From positions 1,025,848-1,089,847 of the forward strand of contig NZ_LR732816.1 in assembly GCF_902506205.1 (NCBI RefSeq): 64,000 nucleotides of DNA, written 5' to 3'. The translations under genes and the position numbers were made by a program. This DNA is from Brevundimonas sp. G8. Lineage in GTDB: Bacteria; Pseudomonadota; Alphaproteobacteria; Caulobacterales; Caulobacteraceae. Below the pieces are notes generated by a model. That model worked only from the letters and a program-made list of their open reading frames with translations, was not told the origin of the DNA and did not search any database. Positions 8,430 through 17,670 of the stretch are shown one piece after another; positions within the stretch are counted from its first letter, which is position 1, and each line of letters opens with the position of its first letter.

Positions 8430-8897
8430 ATGCCGAGAAAATTCCTCGTCGTCGTCGACGACAGTCCCGAGTTCGAGGCCGCCCTGCGGTTCGCCTCGCG
8501 CCGGGCGAAATCGACGGGCGGGCGCGTGGTCATGCTGCGCGTCCTGCCCACCGACAGCGACGCCCACTGGTCGGGCGTGCGCGAAGAGATCGAACGCCAG
8601 CAGCGCGAAGAGGCGGAAATCCTGCTGAACCGGCTGGGCGAAGACGCCATGGCCCGTTCCGGCGCCGCTCCGGTCTTCCTGATCGAACGCGGCGAGGCCC
8701 AGGCCGCGATCAAGAAGGTCGTCGCCGCCGATCCCGACATCAAGATCCTGGTCCTTGCGGCGGGAACCGGTTCGCGCGGCCCCGGCCCGCTGGTCTCGGC
8801 CATCATCAAACAGGGCGCCCAGCTGGGCGGTCGCAAGCTGCCCGTCACCATCGTCCCCGGCGAACTGTCCGAGGAAGAGATCGAAGACCTGGCTTGA
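8430..8897 (+). CDS. Universal stress protein (UspA family)
   Basis: This 155-residue single-domain cytoplasmic protein has the UspA Rossmann-like layout. An N-terminal strand with an acidic pair (FLVVVDDSPEFEAALRFASRRA) is followed by VVMLRVLP, a long charged helix (IERQQREEAEILLNRL), and a late nucleotide-loop region VLAAGTGSRGPGPLVSAIIKQGAQLGGRKLPVTIVPG. The canonical ATP loop is G-x2-G-x9-G-S/T; here GTGSRGPGP approximates it, so ATP binding is possible but not certain. A GGGGAGG ribosome-binding site sits 6 bases before the ATG. It lies 79 bases after gdhZ on the same strand and may be read through from it. Its target is unknown. Confidence 0.88.
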   Translation: MPRKFLVVVDDSPEFEAALRFASRRAKSTGGRVVMLRVLPTDSDAHWSGVREEIERQQREEAEILLNRLGEDAMARSGAAPVFLIERGEAQAAIKKVVAADPDIKILVLAAGTGSRGPGPLVSAIIKQGAQLGGRKLPVTIVPGELSEEEIEDLA

Positions 8898-8907
8898 GGG
8901 GAGGGGC

Positions 8908-10026
8908 CTAGCCCTTCGGGACCAGTCGCCACATCCTTAAAGGATGGCGCACGGTCCCCGCCTCGGCCCCGGCTGCGTCGCCGCGTCCCATATAGAGGTC
9001 GGCCCGCACAGGCCCGCGAATGGCCGATCCCGTGTCCAGCGCCATGGCCAGGCCGCGATAGCTGGCCGTGGCGCCGCGCAGATTGCCGCCGTCCGCCTCC
9101 AGCCAGATCAGCTCGCCATAGCGCCAGTGCGCTGGATCGACGGCGATGGCGCGCCGCTCGGTCAGAGGTATCCCCGCCGCGCCGGCCGGATGGCCGTCGT
9201 CGTCCCCGTCCAGCCGGAAGAAGATGTAGCGCGGGTTCAGCGCCATGACGGCTTGCGCTTCATAGCCACGGTGGTTCGCCAGCCAGCCCCGGATAGCGTC
9301 GCCCGAGGTGCCGTTCTGAGGCAGCAGGCCTTGCTGGGCCATGGGCCGGGCGATGCCGACGAAGGGCTTGCCGTTGTCGGCGGCATAGGCGGCCCGGCCG
9401 CGCGTCCCGTCCTCGAACGTCAGATAGCCCGAGCCCTGGATCTGCAGGAAGAACAGGTCCTCGGCCCGCATCCATGCCAGGGCCTGATCCGGTCGGGCGG
9501 CGGATTCGATATAGGCCCGGTCGCCGGCGCCGCGCGGGTTGGCGGGCTTGGGCAGGACAGGGGCCGAGAACTCGGCGTCCTGCCGGCGTCGCGCCGGATA
9601 CTCGGGCGCGAAATAGGAGGTCAGCAGGCCGGGCCGGCCGTCCGCCGTCGCGGCCGGGACCGCACTGAAACTGGCCTCGAAGAAGGCGCGGGCGTCGGAA
9701 GGCGTGACGGTGGTGGTCGTCGCCATGGCCTTGGCCCGTCCGCAGACGGCGCGCGCGGCCGTATCGCGCGCTGCGCCGCATCCATCCAGATAGGCGCGGA
9801 AGGCCGCCAGGTGATCCTCTTCGCTCCAGCCCGGCAGGACAGCGGGACTAAGCGCGTTGGACGGCGTGGCCGGTTGGCCCCCGGGCGTCGGGGACGGCGT
9901 ATAGGGGACAGGTCCCGTCTGCGGCCCCACTGGCGCGACCGGCGTCATGGGCCCGGTCGAGCAGGCCGCGATGGCCAGCGAACCCGCAAGCAGCGGCCAG
10001 GCGCCAAACTGGCGCAAGGCGGACAT
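8908..10026 (-). CDS. mltA: Membrane-bound lytic murein transglycosylase A
   Basis: This 372-residue lipoprotein is predicted to cleave peptidoglycan to 1,6-anhydromuropeptides at the outer-membrane inner face. The signal ends in a lipobox (IAAC, cysteine near residue 22). A Pro-rich linker follows, then the MltA barrel (GLLTSYFAPEYPA, IESAARPDQALAWMRAEDLFFLQIQGSGYL, NPRYIFFRLD). The C-terminal 3D domain holds MALDTGSAIRGPVRADLYMG; its aspartates match the catalytic Asp region of MltA. Length suits the family. Its ATG overlaps the stop of timA by one base (TGATG), so translation is probably coupled. It is convergent with the stress-protein gene, 10 bases apart. Confidence 0.93.
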   Translation of the reverse strand: MSALRQFGAWPLLAGSLAIAACSTGPMTPVAPVGPQTGPVPYTPSPTPGGQPATPSNALSPAVLPGWSEEDHLAAFRAYLDGCGAARDTAARAVCGRAKAMATTTTVTPSDARAFFEASFSAVPAATADGRPGLLTSYFAPEYPARRRQDAEFSAPVLPKPANPRGAGDRAYIESAARPDQALAWMRAEDLFFLQIQGSGYLTFEDGTRGRAAYAADNGKPFVGIARPMAQQGLLPQNGTSGDAIRGWLANHRGYEAQAVMALNPRYIFFRLDGDDDGHPAGAAGIPLTERRAIAVDPAHWRYGELIWLEADGGNLRGATASYRGLAMALDTGSAIRGPVRADLYMGRGDAAGAEAGTVRHPLRMWRLVPKG

Positions 10027-10670
10027 CAGGCGTTGGCCGGCTCGACGCGGGCCAGGACCCAGTTGGGATCGGCCGCGCCCAGAGTGCGCTCGAACGTCCA
10101 GTGTTCGGCGGTGCGACGCTCCTCGATCACCGGCTCGCCGCTCTCGACGTCGGCGGGCTCACCCGAGACCTTGGTCACGCGGCTGCGCAGCTCGGCCAGG
10201 AACCGCACCTTGGCCACGGCCCGGTCGCCCTCGGCGACGGCGCCTTCCAGATCGGCGCGGGGCGGGAACAGGAACTCGACCGCCTCGGTCTCGCCGCGCG
10301 TCTCGCGCGCCGCGATGCCCGCTTCGAACGAGGCCATGACATTGGGCTTCAGCAGCGGCTGCAGCGCCGCCCGGTCGCCGGCGGCATAGCCGCGCACGAT
10401 GGTCTCATAGGCCTGACGCGCCCCATCCAGGAACCGCGCCGGATCAAAGGCCGGATCACGCGCCTTCAGGGTGGCGATGGAGGCCAGGGTGGCGGGGTCG
10501 ATGGCCGGGATCTTGGCGGTGTCGGCCGGCGCCGGGCCAGGCAGGACGGCCTTGGCGTCTTCCTGCGGCTGGCGGCCCACCCGCTTGCCCAGGACATTAT
10601 AGAGCTGGAACAGCACGAAGGCCGCGATGAAGGCGAAGACGACGACCTGGAACTGGACAGGTATGTTCAA
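10026..10670 (-). CDS. timA: Tim44/TimA-like membrane-anchored protein
   Basis: This 214-residue protein has one N-terminal transmembrane helix (VVVFAFIAAFVLFQLYNVLG, residues 9-28), a linker, and a C-terminal Tim44-like domain (about 75-212; FDPARFLDGARQAYETIVRGYAAGDRAALQPLL, ending in strands EHWTFERTLGAADPNWVLARVEPA). Alphaproteobacterial TimA resembles the matrix domain of mitochondrial Tim44; its bacterial role is not settled. The start is TTG at 10670 with AGGAA about 10 bases upstream; no earlier ATG fits. It is divergent from secB and overlaps mltA by one base. The secB-timA-mltA cluster is common in Caulobacterales and suggests an envelope or export role. Confidence 0.85.
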   Translation of the reverse strand: MNIPVQFQVVVFAFIAAFVLFQLYNVLGKRVGRQPQEDAKAVLPGPAPADTAKIPAIDPATLASIATLKARDPAFDPARFLDGARQAYETIVRGYAAGDRAALQPLLKPNVMASFEAGIAARETRGETEAVEFLFPPRADLEGAVAEGDRAVAKVRFLAELRSRVTKVSGEPADVESGEPVIEERRTAEHWTFERTLGAADPNWVLARVEPANA

Positions 10671-10862
10671 GGGGAGATTCCTGTAGCGAACGACGGGCGC
10701 GTCAAACGTTGTCTGGCGTGATTACGGTGTCATATAGGGTGAGGCAAGGCGAAGCGCGCCCCCCAATCGCGCGCGCGACGTTGCGGCCAAGCGTCCCGGC
10801 ATGGTAGTCGCGGCGCCTCATTGTGGCCTCATCGGCCTCCAATCGCGCCAAAGACCGTTCAC

Positions 10863-11375
10863 ATGACCGACGCCGCACCTCCCGCCGAACAGCCCCAGCA
10901 AGGCGACGCCCAACAGGGCCAGCCCGCCGGCCCCGGCTTCCGCATCCTTGCCCAGTATGTCCGCGACTTCTCGTTCGAGAACCCGCGCGCCCCGGAATCC
11001 CTGCGCATCGACGGCAAGCCGGCCATCGACCTGGGCGTCGAAATGGCCGCCCAGGGCCGCCCCGACGGCCTGTTCGAGCTGGACCTGAAGCTGTCGATCA
11101 AGGCGACCCACGAGAACCAGCCCGTCTTCCACGTCGAACTGGTCTATGGCGGCCTGTTCCAGCTGGCCAATGTTCAGGAGCAGGACATCGAGCCGCTGCT
11201 GCTGATCGAATGCCCGCGCTACCTGTTCCCGTTCGCTCGCGAGATCATCTCGGGCGCCACGGCCGACGGCGGCTTCTATCCCCCGTTCCAGCTCGACCCC
11301 ATCGACTTCGCCGCCATCTACATCGCGCGCCAGCAGCAGATCGCCCAACAGCCGGTCGAAACCGGCCAGGCGTAA
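10863..11375 (+). CDS. secB: Protein-export chaperone SecB
   Basis: This 170-residue protein is the tetrameric cytosolic chaperone that keeps preproteins unfolded and delivers them to the SecA zinc motif. The hallmark is [21 protein letters not shown] near the N-terminus, followed by [31 protein letters not shown] and the C-terminal [32 protein letters not shown] region (here [18 protein letters not shown]). I use ATG 10863 ([10 protein letters not shown]); an in-frame upstream extension from 10821 has no ribosome-binding site. The N-terminal 25 residues are Gln/Pro/Ala-rich, as in other alphaproteobacterial SecBs. It is divergent from timA; TTGTCT (about 10709) and TATAG (about 10733) upstream could be promoter elements. 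Confidence 0.96.
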   Translation: MTDAAPPAEQPQQGDAQQGQPAGPGFRILAQYVRDFSFENPRAPESLRIDGKPAIDLGVEMAAQGRPDGLFELDLKLSIKATHENQPVFHVELVYGGLFQLANVQEQDIEPLLLIECPRYLFPFAREIISGATADGGFYPPFQLDPIDFAAIYIARQQQIAQQPVETGQA

Positions 11376-11432
11376 GCCGAACTGTTCCTGCGGCCGGGGC
11401 CTTCATCGCCTTGGCCGCATCGAAAGGCGCGG

Positions 11433-12371
11433 ATGGTCGAGGGCGTTCAGGCGACAGGCGGACGCGGCGAGGATATCGCCCGCGGCATCGCCCTGCGCAT
11501 CGCGGCGGCAGGCTGTTTCTCGGTCATGGCGGCGGTGCTGAAACTGGCGTCGCTGGACGGCGTCGTCGCGCCCGAAATGCTGTTCTACCGCGCCTTCTTC
11601 GGCCTGCCGGTGGTTCTGGCCTGGGTGTTGACCCAGCCGGGCGGTCTTGCGGGCCTGACCACGCGCCGACCCTTCGCCCATGTCGGCCGCAGCGCCTTGG
11701 GCATCGTCTCGATCCTGTGCGTCTTCCAGACCCTGACGCTGCTGCCCTTGGCCGACGCGACGACCCTCAGCTTCACCGCCCCCATCTTCGCCACCCTGCT
11801 GTCCTTCCTGATCCTGAAGGAGGCCGTCGGGCCGCGCCGCTGGGCCGCCGTCGCCGTGGGTTTCATCGGGGTGATCATCGTCATGCGGCCGGGTGCGGCG
11901 GACCACGGCGTGCCGGTCGAGGGAATCGCCTTCGGTCTGGTCGCGGCCCTGCTGACGGCCGGCGTGACCATCACCCTGCGCCAGTTGCGTGACACCGAGC
12001 ATGTCGCCGCCATTGTCTTCTGGTTCTTCGTCGGTTCATTGATCGTGGGGGCGATCCTGCTGCCCTTCGTCGGTCATTGGCATTCGCCCCTGACCTTCGC
12101 CCTGCTGATCGGATCGGGGATCGCCGGCGGCCTGGCCCAACTGTTCATGACCGCCTCGCTGCAAAAGGCCCCGGTCGCCGTGGTCGCGCCCTTCGACTAT
12201 CTCCAGATCGTCGGCGCCATCGTCTTCGGCTGGTTGCTGATGTCCACGACCCCAACTCTCAGCACCCTGGCCGGCGCCGCCCTGATCGGGTCCAGCGGTC
12301 TCTACACCGCGTGGCGCGAACACGTCCGCCGCAAGGCCGCCCTGATCCAGCCGACCGCGCCGCCGGTTTAG
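11433..12371 (+). CDS. EamA-family (DMT superfamily) transporter
   Basis: This 312-residue inner-membrane protein has ten hydrophobic segments in two homologous five-helix EamA halves (about 15-150 and 165-295). Recognisable pieces are PEMLFYRAFFGLPVVLAW, the PLADATTLSFTAPIFATLLSFLILKE motif in the first half, and its echo APVAVVAPFDYLQIVGAIVFGWLLM in the second. The family exports small metabolites; relatives are often annotated S-adenosylmethionine or guanidinium exporters, but the substrate here cannot be told. A GAAAGG ribosome-binding site precedes the ATG. It lies 57 bases after secB in the same direction, with no terminator seen between. Confidence 0.9.
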   Translation: MVEGVQATGGRGEDIARGIALRIAAAGCFSVMAAVLKLASLDGVVAPEMLFYRAFFGLPVVLAWVLTQPGGLAGLTTRRPFAHVGRSALGIVSILCVFQTLTLLPLADATTLSFTAPIFATLLSFLILKEAVGPRRWAAVAVGFIGVIIVMRPGAADHGVPVEGIAFGLVAALLTAGVTITLRQLRDTEHVAAIVFWFFVGSLIVGAILLPFVGHWHSPLTFALLIGSGIAGGLAQLFMTASLQKAPVAVVAPFDYLQIVGAIVFGWLLMSTTPTLSTLAGAALIGSSGLYTAWREHVRRKAALIQPTAPPV

Positions 12372-12414
12372 GGCAATGCACCAGACCACCTCTTAGGCGT
12401 TGGCAGTCTTCGTC

Positions 12415-12843
12415 CTATTTGGAGGGCGTCGCCAGAGGGGCTGCTGTTGGCCCGAGAATTCGGAACTTCGGGATCGCGACGTAAAAGTCGCCAGCGCGAG
12501 GAGAATCTTCTCCTTCAACGACTGCGACTTCTGCCGTTCTCAACGCCCTCAATGTTGCTCGTCCGAAACCAACCGGATGAGACTCTGAAACGATTTGGCA
12601 ATTTTCCAGTGTGCGCACGTCTTTGAAGACGCATCTCACTTCAGCCCAACCGAACGGAATTTGCTGCTCTAACGCCATCTCTGGCGGGTAGGGCCGCTCC
12701 ATTCGAAGCGGTGCTTCCGCCATGCACCAGGTTTTGACCGCGCCGCCCGCGCCCCTTTCAACAGGGACGCAAACTGGCGCCAAGGGCGTTTCGGGCAGCG
12801 CGACGTTCTGAGTGGCCAACAACAGAAAGGCGGCAATGACCAT
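12415..12843 (-). CDS. Secreted protein with TonB C-terminal-like domain (orphan)
   Basis: This is a 142-residue secreted protein. The N-terminus (MVIAAFLLLATQNVALPETP) is a short signal or anchor. Residues 60-110 (EQQIPFGWAEVRCVFKDVRTLENCQIVSES, then GFGRATLRAL) follow the pattern of TonB C-terminal domains (VxV.C.V..DG.L..C.V..E...GFG.AAL). There is no Pro-rich spacer and no ExbBD partner nearby, so it may not be a true energy transducer. Codon use and base composition look visibly less GC-rich than in the neighbours, which hints at transfer or relaxed selection. The start has no strong ribosome-binding site, so the real N-terminus could differ. Confidence 0.55.
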   Translation of the reverse strand: MVIAAFLLLATQNVALPETPLAPVCVPVERGAGGAVKTWCMAEAPLRMERPYPPEMALEQQIPFGWAEVRCVFKDVRTLENCQIVSESHPVGFGRATLRALRTAEVAVVEGEDSPRAGDFYVAIPKFRILGPTAAPLATPSK

Positions 12844-12876
12844 GATCGCTATTCCAGAATAACAGCCAGGCTGTCC

Positions 12877-13332
12877 CTATCGGCCCGTCGATCCAAATCC
12901 ACCTGTTCCGCGCGCGGTGTCGTCCAGCGTCTCGACCTCGATCCAGTCGGCGCGTTCATGCTTGGCAATCACCAGTTGGGCGATGCGTTCGCCTCGGCTG
13001 ATGACGAAGGGTTCAGCGCCGATGTTGGCCAGGATCACGCCGCACTCGCCGCGATAGTCGCTGTCGATGGTGCCCGGCGCATTCGGGCAGATGATGCCGT
13101 GTTTCAGCGCCAGGCCCGAGCGCGCCCGCACCTGGGCCTCGTAGCCCACCGGCAGGGCGATCTTCAGACCCGTGGGCACCAACGCCCGCTGGCCCGGCGC
13201 CAAGGTGATCGGCTGGTCTTCCGGCACCGCCGCGCGCAGGTCCATGCCCGCCGATCCCGCCGTCTCATAGGCCGGCAGGGGCAGGCCCTCGGAATGCGGC
13301 AGGCGCAGGATCTGGATGGCGGTCTCGGTCAT
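12877..13332 (-). CDS. dut: Deoxyuridine 5'-triphosphate nucleotidohydrolase (dUTPase)
   Basis: This 151-residue trimeric enzyme hydrolyses dUTP to dUMP and pyrophosphate, keeping uracil out of DNA and feeding dTMP synthesis. All five family motifs are seen in order: AGMDLRA (1), RSGLALKHG (2), [13 protein letters not shown] with the catalytic Asp and uracil-discriminating Tyr (3), RIAQLVI (4), and the flexible C-terminal [11 protein letters not shown] (5) that closes on the phosphate. Length is typical. Its ATG overlaps the coaBC stop (ATGA at 13329-13332), so the two genes form one translational unit, an arrangement seen in many proteobacteria. Confidence 0.97.
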   Translation of the reverse strand: MTETAIQILRLPHSEGLPLPAYETAGSAGMDLRAAVPEDQPITLAPGQRALVPTGLKIALPVGYEAQVRARSGLALKHGIICPNAPGTIDSDYRGECGVILANIGAEPFVISRGERIAQLVIAKHERADWIEVETLDDTARGTGGFGSTGR

Positions 13333-14558
13333 TCAGGGCTCTTGAAATGGGCGGCGATACGGGCGGCGACGGCCCGGGCGATGGCGGTCTTGGACTGGCG
13401 CGGCCAGGTCTCTGTCCGGTCGGCCGTGACCAGCAGCACGGCGTTGCCGTCCGAGCCGAACACGTCGTCGGAAACGTCGTTGCCGATGATCCAGTCACAG
13501 CCCTTGCGCGACAACTTGGCTCGCGCATTGGCTTCCAGATCTGTGGTCTCGGCGGCGAAGCCGATGACCAGGGCCGGCCGGTTCGGTCCCGGCGCGGCGA
13601 CGCCCGCCAGAATGTCGGGGTTCTCGATCAGGGCCAGGGTCGGCGGGCCGCCCGGTCCCTTCTTGATCTTGCCGCCGGCGATGGTGTCCACGCGCCAATC
13701 GGCGACGGCGGCCGACAGCACGGCGATGTCGGCGGGCAGGGCCGCTCGCGTCGCCGCCTGCATCTCCAGCGCGCTCTCCACGTCGATGCGCGTCACGCCC
13801 GTGGGCGCCCCCAGCGCCGTCGGCCCGGACACCAGCGTCACCTCGGCGCCCAGTTCGGCCAGAGCCGCCGCAATGGCGTAGCCCTGTTTGCCGCTGGAGC
13901 GATTGGTCAGGCCCCGCACCGGGTCGATAGGCTCGAACGTCGGCCCGGCGGTGACCACGGCCTTGCGACCCGCCAGCGGCCGTCCACCCGTACCGGCCAG
14001 CAGACCCTCGATGGCCTCAAGGATCGCCGCCGGTTCCGCCATGCGACCGAAGCCGTATTCGCCGCAGGCCATTTCGCCCTCGTCCGGCCCGACCACCGCG
14101 ACGCCGTGGAAGCCGGGGAAGGCTTTCAGCCGTTCCATATTGGCCTGGACCGCCGGATGCTCCCACATCCGCACATTCATGGCCGGCGCCAGCAGCACGC
14201 GCTTGTCCGTGGCGATCAGGGTGGTCGAGGCCAAGTCGTCGGCGAAACCGTTCGCGGCCTTGGCGATCAACCCCGCCGTCGCCGGCGCCACCACCACCAG
14301 GTCGGCCCAGCGCGAGAGCTCGATATGACCCATGCTGGTCTCGTCGTCGGGATGGAACAGGCCCGAGCGCACCGGATGGCCGCTCAGCGCCGCCAGCGAC
14401 AGAGGCGTCACGAACTCGGCCCCGGATTCGGTCAGGATCACTCGCGTCTGTCCGCCCGCCTTGGCGATCAACCGCACCAGTTCCAGCGCCTTGTAGGCTG
14501 CGATGCCGCCGCCGACGATCAGCAGGATCTTGCGGTTCGAAAGGGAGCGATTGTCCAT
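13329..14558 (-). CDS. coaBC: Bifunctional phosphopantothenoylcysteine decarboxylase/synthetase
   Basis: This 409-residue enzyme performs two steps of coenzyme A synthesis: ligation of cysteine to 4'-phosphopantothenate (CoaB) and FMN-dependent decarboxylation to 4'-phosphopantetheine (CoaC). The N-terminal CoaC half (1-185) has the FMN loop [16 protein letters not shown], the proton-relay histidine in [12 protein letters not shown], the [17 protein letters not shown] motif, and the catalytic-loop cysteine in [12 protein letters not shown]. The CoaB half (190-405) starts at [28 protein letters not shown] and includes the acidic/lysine region [36 protein letters not shown] ribosome-binding site precedes the ATG. 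It is upstream of dut in the operon and divergent from the lipoprotein gene. Confidence 0.96.
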   Translation of the reverse strand: MDNRSLSNRKILLIVGGGIAAYKALELVRLIAKAGGQTRVILTESGAEFVTPLSLAALSGHPVRSGLFHPDDETSMGHIELSRWADLVVVAPATAGLIAKAANGFADDLASTTLIATDKRVLLAPAMNVRMWEHPAVQANMERLKAFPGFHGVAVVGPDEGEMACGEYGFGRMAEPAAILEAIEGLLAGTGGRPLAGRKAVVTAGPTFEPIDPVRGLTNRSSGKQGYAIAAALAELGAEVTLVSGPTALGAPTGVTRIDVESALEMQAATRAALPADIAVLSAAVADWRVDTIAGGKIKKGPGGPPTLALIENPDILAGVAAPGPNRPALVIGFAAETTDLEANARAKLSRKGCDWIIGNDVSDDVFGSDGNAVLLVTADRTETWPRQSKTAIARAVAARIAAHFKSPE

Positions 14559-14660
14559 GATCTCCGTCTAGCCGCCCCGCGTGACGCCGTCGAGACGAGA
14601 ACATTGCGCGAACAATAAAGTTGTGCTTTCGTCGCGCTCAGCGGGTATCTGGAGGGAAGA

Positions 14661-15173
14661 ATGAGAACGCTGACGAGGGGAGGGGCCGCGCTGGCTCTGT
14701 GCGGTCTGCTGGGGCTGACCGCCTGTGACAATAGTTCGGCGGTCGAGACACGAGACCGGACGGCGGCGGCCGAACCGGTGGCTCTGACGTCCATGCCGGC
14801 GACGGGCGAAGAGGCCGCAACGCCGCAGGAAAAGCCGGTTCTGACCGCCAATCGACGCGAGACCGTCGATGCAAAGATCGCCCGGCTTTACGACCGCAAC
14901 GGCGCCGACTTCGACGCCCGCTCGGCCGAGGATTATCTGGCCAAGGTGACGGCCTTCACGACGAAGCCTCCGCGCGACGCCGAGACCGTGAAACGGCCGA
15001 ACGGCGACACTCTGATCTATCAGGCCTCGACCAACACCTTCGCCGTGGTGGCGCGAAACGGGTCGCCGCGCACGATGTTCAAGCCGACGACGGGCGCGGA
15101 CTATTGGGCCGAGCAGAAGGCGGCCGCCCCCACCTTCGGCCAGCGTCGCCAATCGACGGGCGCGGCGGGCTGA
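14661..15173 (+). CDS. Hypothetical lipoprotein
   Basis: This is a 170-residue protein of unknown function. The N-terminus MRTLTRGGAALALCGLLGLTAC is a signal peptide ending in a lipobox (LTAC, Cys 22), so the mature protein is probably lipid-anchored, and a following Asp would favour inner-membrane retention under the +2 rule. After a low-complexity linker (25-60), residues 65-150 form a small alpha/beta region (TVDAKIARLYDRNGADFDARSAEDYLAKVTAFTTKPP, then LIYQASTNTFAVVARNGSPRTMFKP) that looks like a short toxin-immunity or EndoU-type fragment but matches no family I can name with confidence. A GGAGGGAAG ribosome-binding site precedes the ATG. Confidence 0.72.
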   Translation: MRTLTRGGAALALCGLLGLTACDNSSAVETRDRTAAAEPVALTSMPATGEEAATPQEKPVLTANRRETVDAKIARLYDRNGADFDARSAEDYLAKVTAFTTKPPRDAETVKRPNGDTLIYQASTNTFAVVARNGSPRTMFKPTTGADYWAEQKAAAPTFGQRRQSTGAAG

Positions 15174-15208
15174 TATAGAGGGCGGGTTCCACCAAGGATC
15201 TCGCCCTC

Positions 15209-16063
15209 ATGTCCGAACCCAAGACCCCGCTGCTGAAAACCGCCCTGATCTATGATTTCGACGGCACCCTGGCGCGCGGCAACATGCAGGAGGTGTCGTT
15301 CATTCCCTCCGTCGGCATGGGCATCGGCGCCTTCTGGGAGGAGGCCGAGCGCCTGACCAAGGACGCCGACGGCGACGGCATCCTGATGTACATGCAGCTG
15401 ATGCTGCATCACGCGCGCCAGAACGGCTCGCCCGTGACGCGCGAGACCCTGCGCCAGCACGGCGAGGCCGTGGCTCTGTTCGAGGGTCTGAAAGACCTCA
15501 GCTGGTTCGACCGGATGAACGCCTTCGGCGCCAAATACGGGCTGGAGATCGAGCACTACATCATCTCGGCCGGGCTGGAGGAGATGATCGACGGCACCCC
15601 GATCCGCCCCGCCCTGAACCACGTCTTCGCCTCCCACTATGTCTATGACGACAAGGGCGAGGCAGCCTGGCCGGCCGTGGGCGTCAACTACACCACCAAG
15701 ACCCAGTATCTGTTCCGCATCAACAAGGGCGTGAAGAACCACTGGGAGCACGAGCGGATCAACCACTTCATCCCCGACGACGAGCGCGCCGTGCCGTTCG
15801 ACCGGATGATCTTCATCGGCGACGGCGACACCGACGTGCCGACCATGAAGATGATGCACACCAAGGGCGGCTTCTCCATCGCCGTCTATGATCCGCGCTC
15901 GAACGAGAAGGACCAGAAGAAGGTCTATTCCCTGATCTCGGAAGACCGGGTCAACTTCGTCGCCGCCGCCGATTACCGCGAGGGTTCAGCGCTCGATCTG
16001 ATCGTCAAGGGTCTGGTGGGGCGGATCGCCATCAACGCCGGCTCCATGCCCGCCGGGCTCTAA
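15209..16063 (+). CDS. HAD-family hydrolase (phosphoserine-phosphatase-like)
   Basis: This is a 284-residue haloacid-dehalogenase-superfamily phosphatase, cytoplasmic. Motif I is YDFDGTLARGN with nucleophile Asp16 and acid/base Asp18. Motif II is the ISAG serine (about residue 118). Motif III/IV is IFIGDGDTDVPTMKMM near residue 208. The C1-type cap lies between. A charged stretch (KGVKNHWEHERINHFIPDDER) just before the last motif is unusual for small HAD enzymes and is shared with a group of uncharacterised proteins. The substrate is unknown. It follows the lipoprotein by 35 bases and is convergent with the PilZ gene, overlapping its end by four bases. Confidence 0.88.
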   Translation: MSEPKTPLLKTALIYDFDGTLARGNMQEVSFIPSVGMGIGAFWEEAERLTKDADGDGILMYMQLMLHHARQNGSPVTRETLRQHGEAVALFEGLKDLSWFDRMNAFGAKYGLEIEHYIISAGLEEMIDGTPIRPALNHVFASHYVYDDKGEAAWPAVGVNYTTKTQYLFRINKGVKNHWEHERINHFIPDDERAVPFDRMIFIGDGDTDVPTMKMMHTKGGFSIAVYDPRSNEKDQKKVYSLISEDRVNFVAAADYREGSALDLIVKGLVGRIAINAGSMPAGL

Positions 16064-16407
16064 CGGCCACCGGCTCTCAGCCAGGCCTCGCGCGCCCCGA
16101 CCAGACGGGCGGGCGCCAGGCCGCGCAGGGATTTGGCGCCGGTCTGTCTCAAGCCCGCCTCGTTCGTCCTCTGCCACACGACGGTCGCGGGATAGGCCAC
16201 AGCTTGCGTGACATCGACCACCACCACCTCGCGGGGCAGGGCGGCGCCCCGATCCAGCCGAACCTTCATCCCGCCGTCCGAAAGTTCGACGATCACACAC
16301 GCCGTCTCCACGCCAGGCGCACAGACGACGCCGCGCGCATTGGCCGGACGACGCGCCACCGACCGTCTGTCATCCGTGGCGGCGGGCTTGGATCCAAACA
16401 GGCTCAT
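16060..16407 (-). CDS. PilZ-domain protein (putative c-di-GMP binder)
   Basis: This 115-residue protein is essentially one PilZ domain. The bipartite cyclic-di-GMP signature is present in outline: the RR-rich N-terminal switch (DRRSVARRPANARG, residues 13-26) and a D/N-x-S-x-x-G-like element ELSDGGMKVRL (about 41-51). Strand pairs VVVVDVTQAVAYPATVVWQRT continue the barrel. The second motif reads ELSDGG rather than the textbook DxSxxG, which may still bind. It has no output domain, so it would act on a partner. Its ATG overlaps the stop of the upstream glycerate kinase gene (ATGA), which implies co-translation. Confidence 0.82.
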   Translation of the reverse strand: MSLFGSKPAATDDRRSVARRPANARGVVCAPGVETACVIVELSDGGMKVRLDRGAALPREVVVVDVTQAVAYPATVVWQRTNEAGLRQTGAKSLRGLAPARLVGAREAWLRAGGR

Positions 16408-17270
16408 GGTGCGATAACGCGCGAGGCCGGCTCCGGCGCCACGCCCCCTGTCGCCGCGAGGAAGTCCGCGCCCTCCAGGCCCAAGACCCGCCGATCCCTG
16501 TCCAGTTCGACGACTAGGTCAGCGACGACGCCGCCTTCGATCATGTGCCGGGTCAGCCGCTCATAGTGCTGGACGAAGACCGCCAGGGCCGCGCGCCGCT
16601 CCGGCGGCACGGCGCCGCGCTTCATCAGCCCGGCCTCCTGTTCGCAGCGCCAGTCCAGCACGGCATCGAACGACGGCGCCTTCAGAAGGATCAAGGCGTC
16701 CAGACGCGCGCGCAACGGCGCATAATCTCGCGTCAGGGCCTCGTTGATCGCGCCCCGCCAAAGACCGTGGGCATCCTGTTCGGCTTCCAGCCCATTGATC
16801 GGCGCGACCAGGGCCAACTCCGCCTGCGCCGTCGCCCCCAGGCACCACCCCTCCAGCACGATCACCCTCGGCCGCCCTTTCACGCCCGGCCAGTCCACCT
16901 CGGGCGCCCGGTCGTCGGCCAGCTTGTCGAACCGGGGCAGCGGCGTCAGGTCGTTCGGCCCGGCGCGCCCCAGCCGATCCACAAACCGGTGCAGCAAACC
17001 CAGGTCGTGCGTCCCCGGCGGCCCGCGCGTGGCGAACAGCGGATGCACCCGCGCCGCCAGATCGGCTCGCTCGGGCTTGGTCAGATAGACGTCGTCCAGC
17101 GACAGGGTCGCCCCGCCGAACCGCTCGGCGACGTCGTGCGCCAAGGTGGATTTCCCGGACCCCTGCGACCCCGCGATCCCCAGGATCGGCGGCGGTCCGG
17201 CCGGGCAGGTCTTTTTGATCCAATGGTCGATCCAGAGGCCGATCCTGTCGATCAGCCCCGGCTCGCCCAT
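16404..17270 (-). CDS. D-glycerate 3-kinase-like P-loop kinase
   Basis: This 288-residue P-loop kinase resembles the plant/fungal-type glycerate 3-kinase (GLYK) and related proteins rather than bacterial GarK. Walker A is GSQGSGKST (residues 34-42). The LSLDDVYLTKPERADLA segment and HPLFATRGPPGTHDLGLL match the GLYK substrate region. PRVIVLEGWCLGATAQ is the Walker B/lid region. D-glycerate 3-kinase yields 3-phosphoglycerate and feeds the photorespiratory or serine-glyoxylate route; the exact substrate is inferred from family resemblance. It sits 1 base downstream of the ferredoxin gene and overlaps pilZ by four bases, so the three probably form one operon. Confidence 0.83.
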   Translation of the reverse strand: MGEPGLIDRIGLWIDHWIKKTCPAGPPPILGIAGSQGSGKSTLAHDVAERFGGATLSLDDVYLTKPERADLAARVHPLFATRGPPGTHDLGLLHRFVDRLGRAGPNDLTPLPRFDKLADDRAPEVDWPGVKGRPRVIVLEGWCLGATAQAELALVAPINGLEAEQDAHGLWRGAINEALTRDYAPLRARLDALILLKAPSFDAVLDWRCEQEAGLMKRGAVPPERRAALAVFVQHYERLTRHMIEGGVVADLVVELDRDRRVLGLEGADFLAATGGVAPEPASRVIAP

Positions 17271-17271
17271 T

Positions 17272-17604
<333 letters not shown>

Positions 17605-17670
17605 TCAAGCCATGCCGCCTGCGCAAGACCGTAAGTTGGCGCCAGCATTCCGATATGGCACTATCGACGC

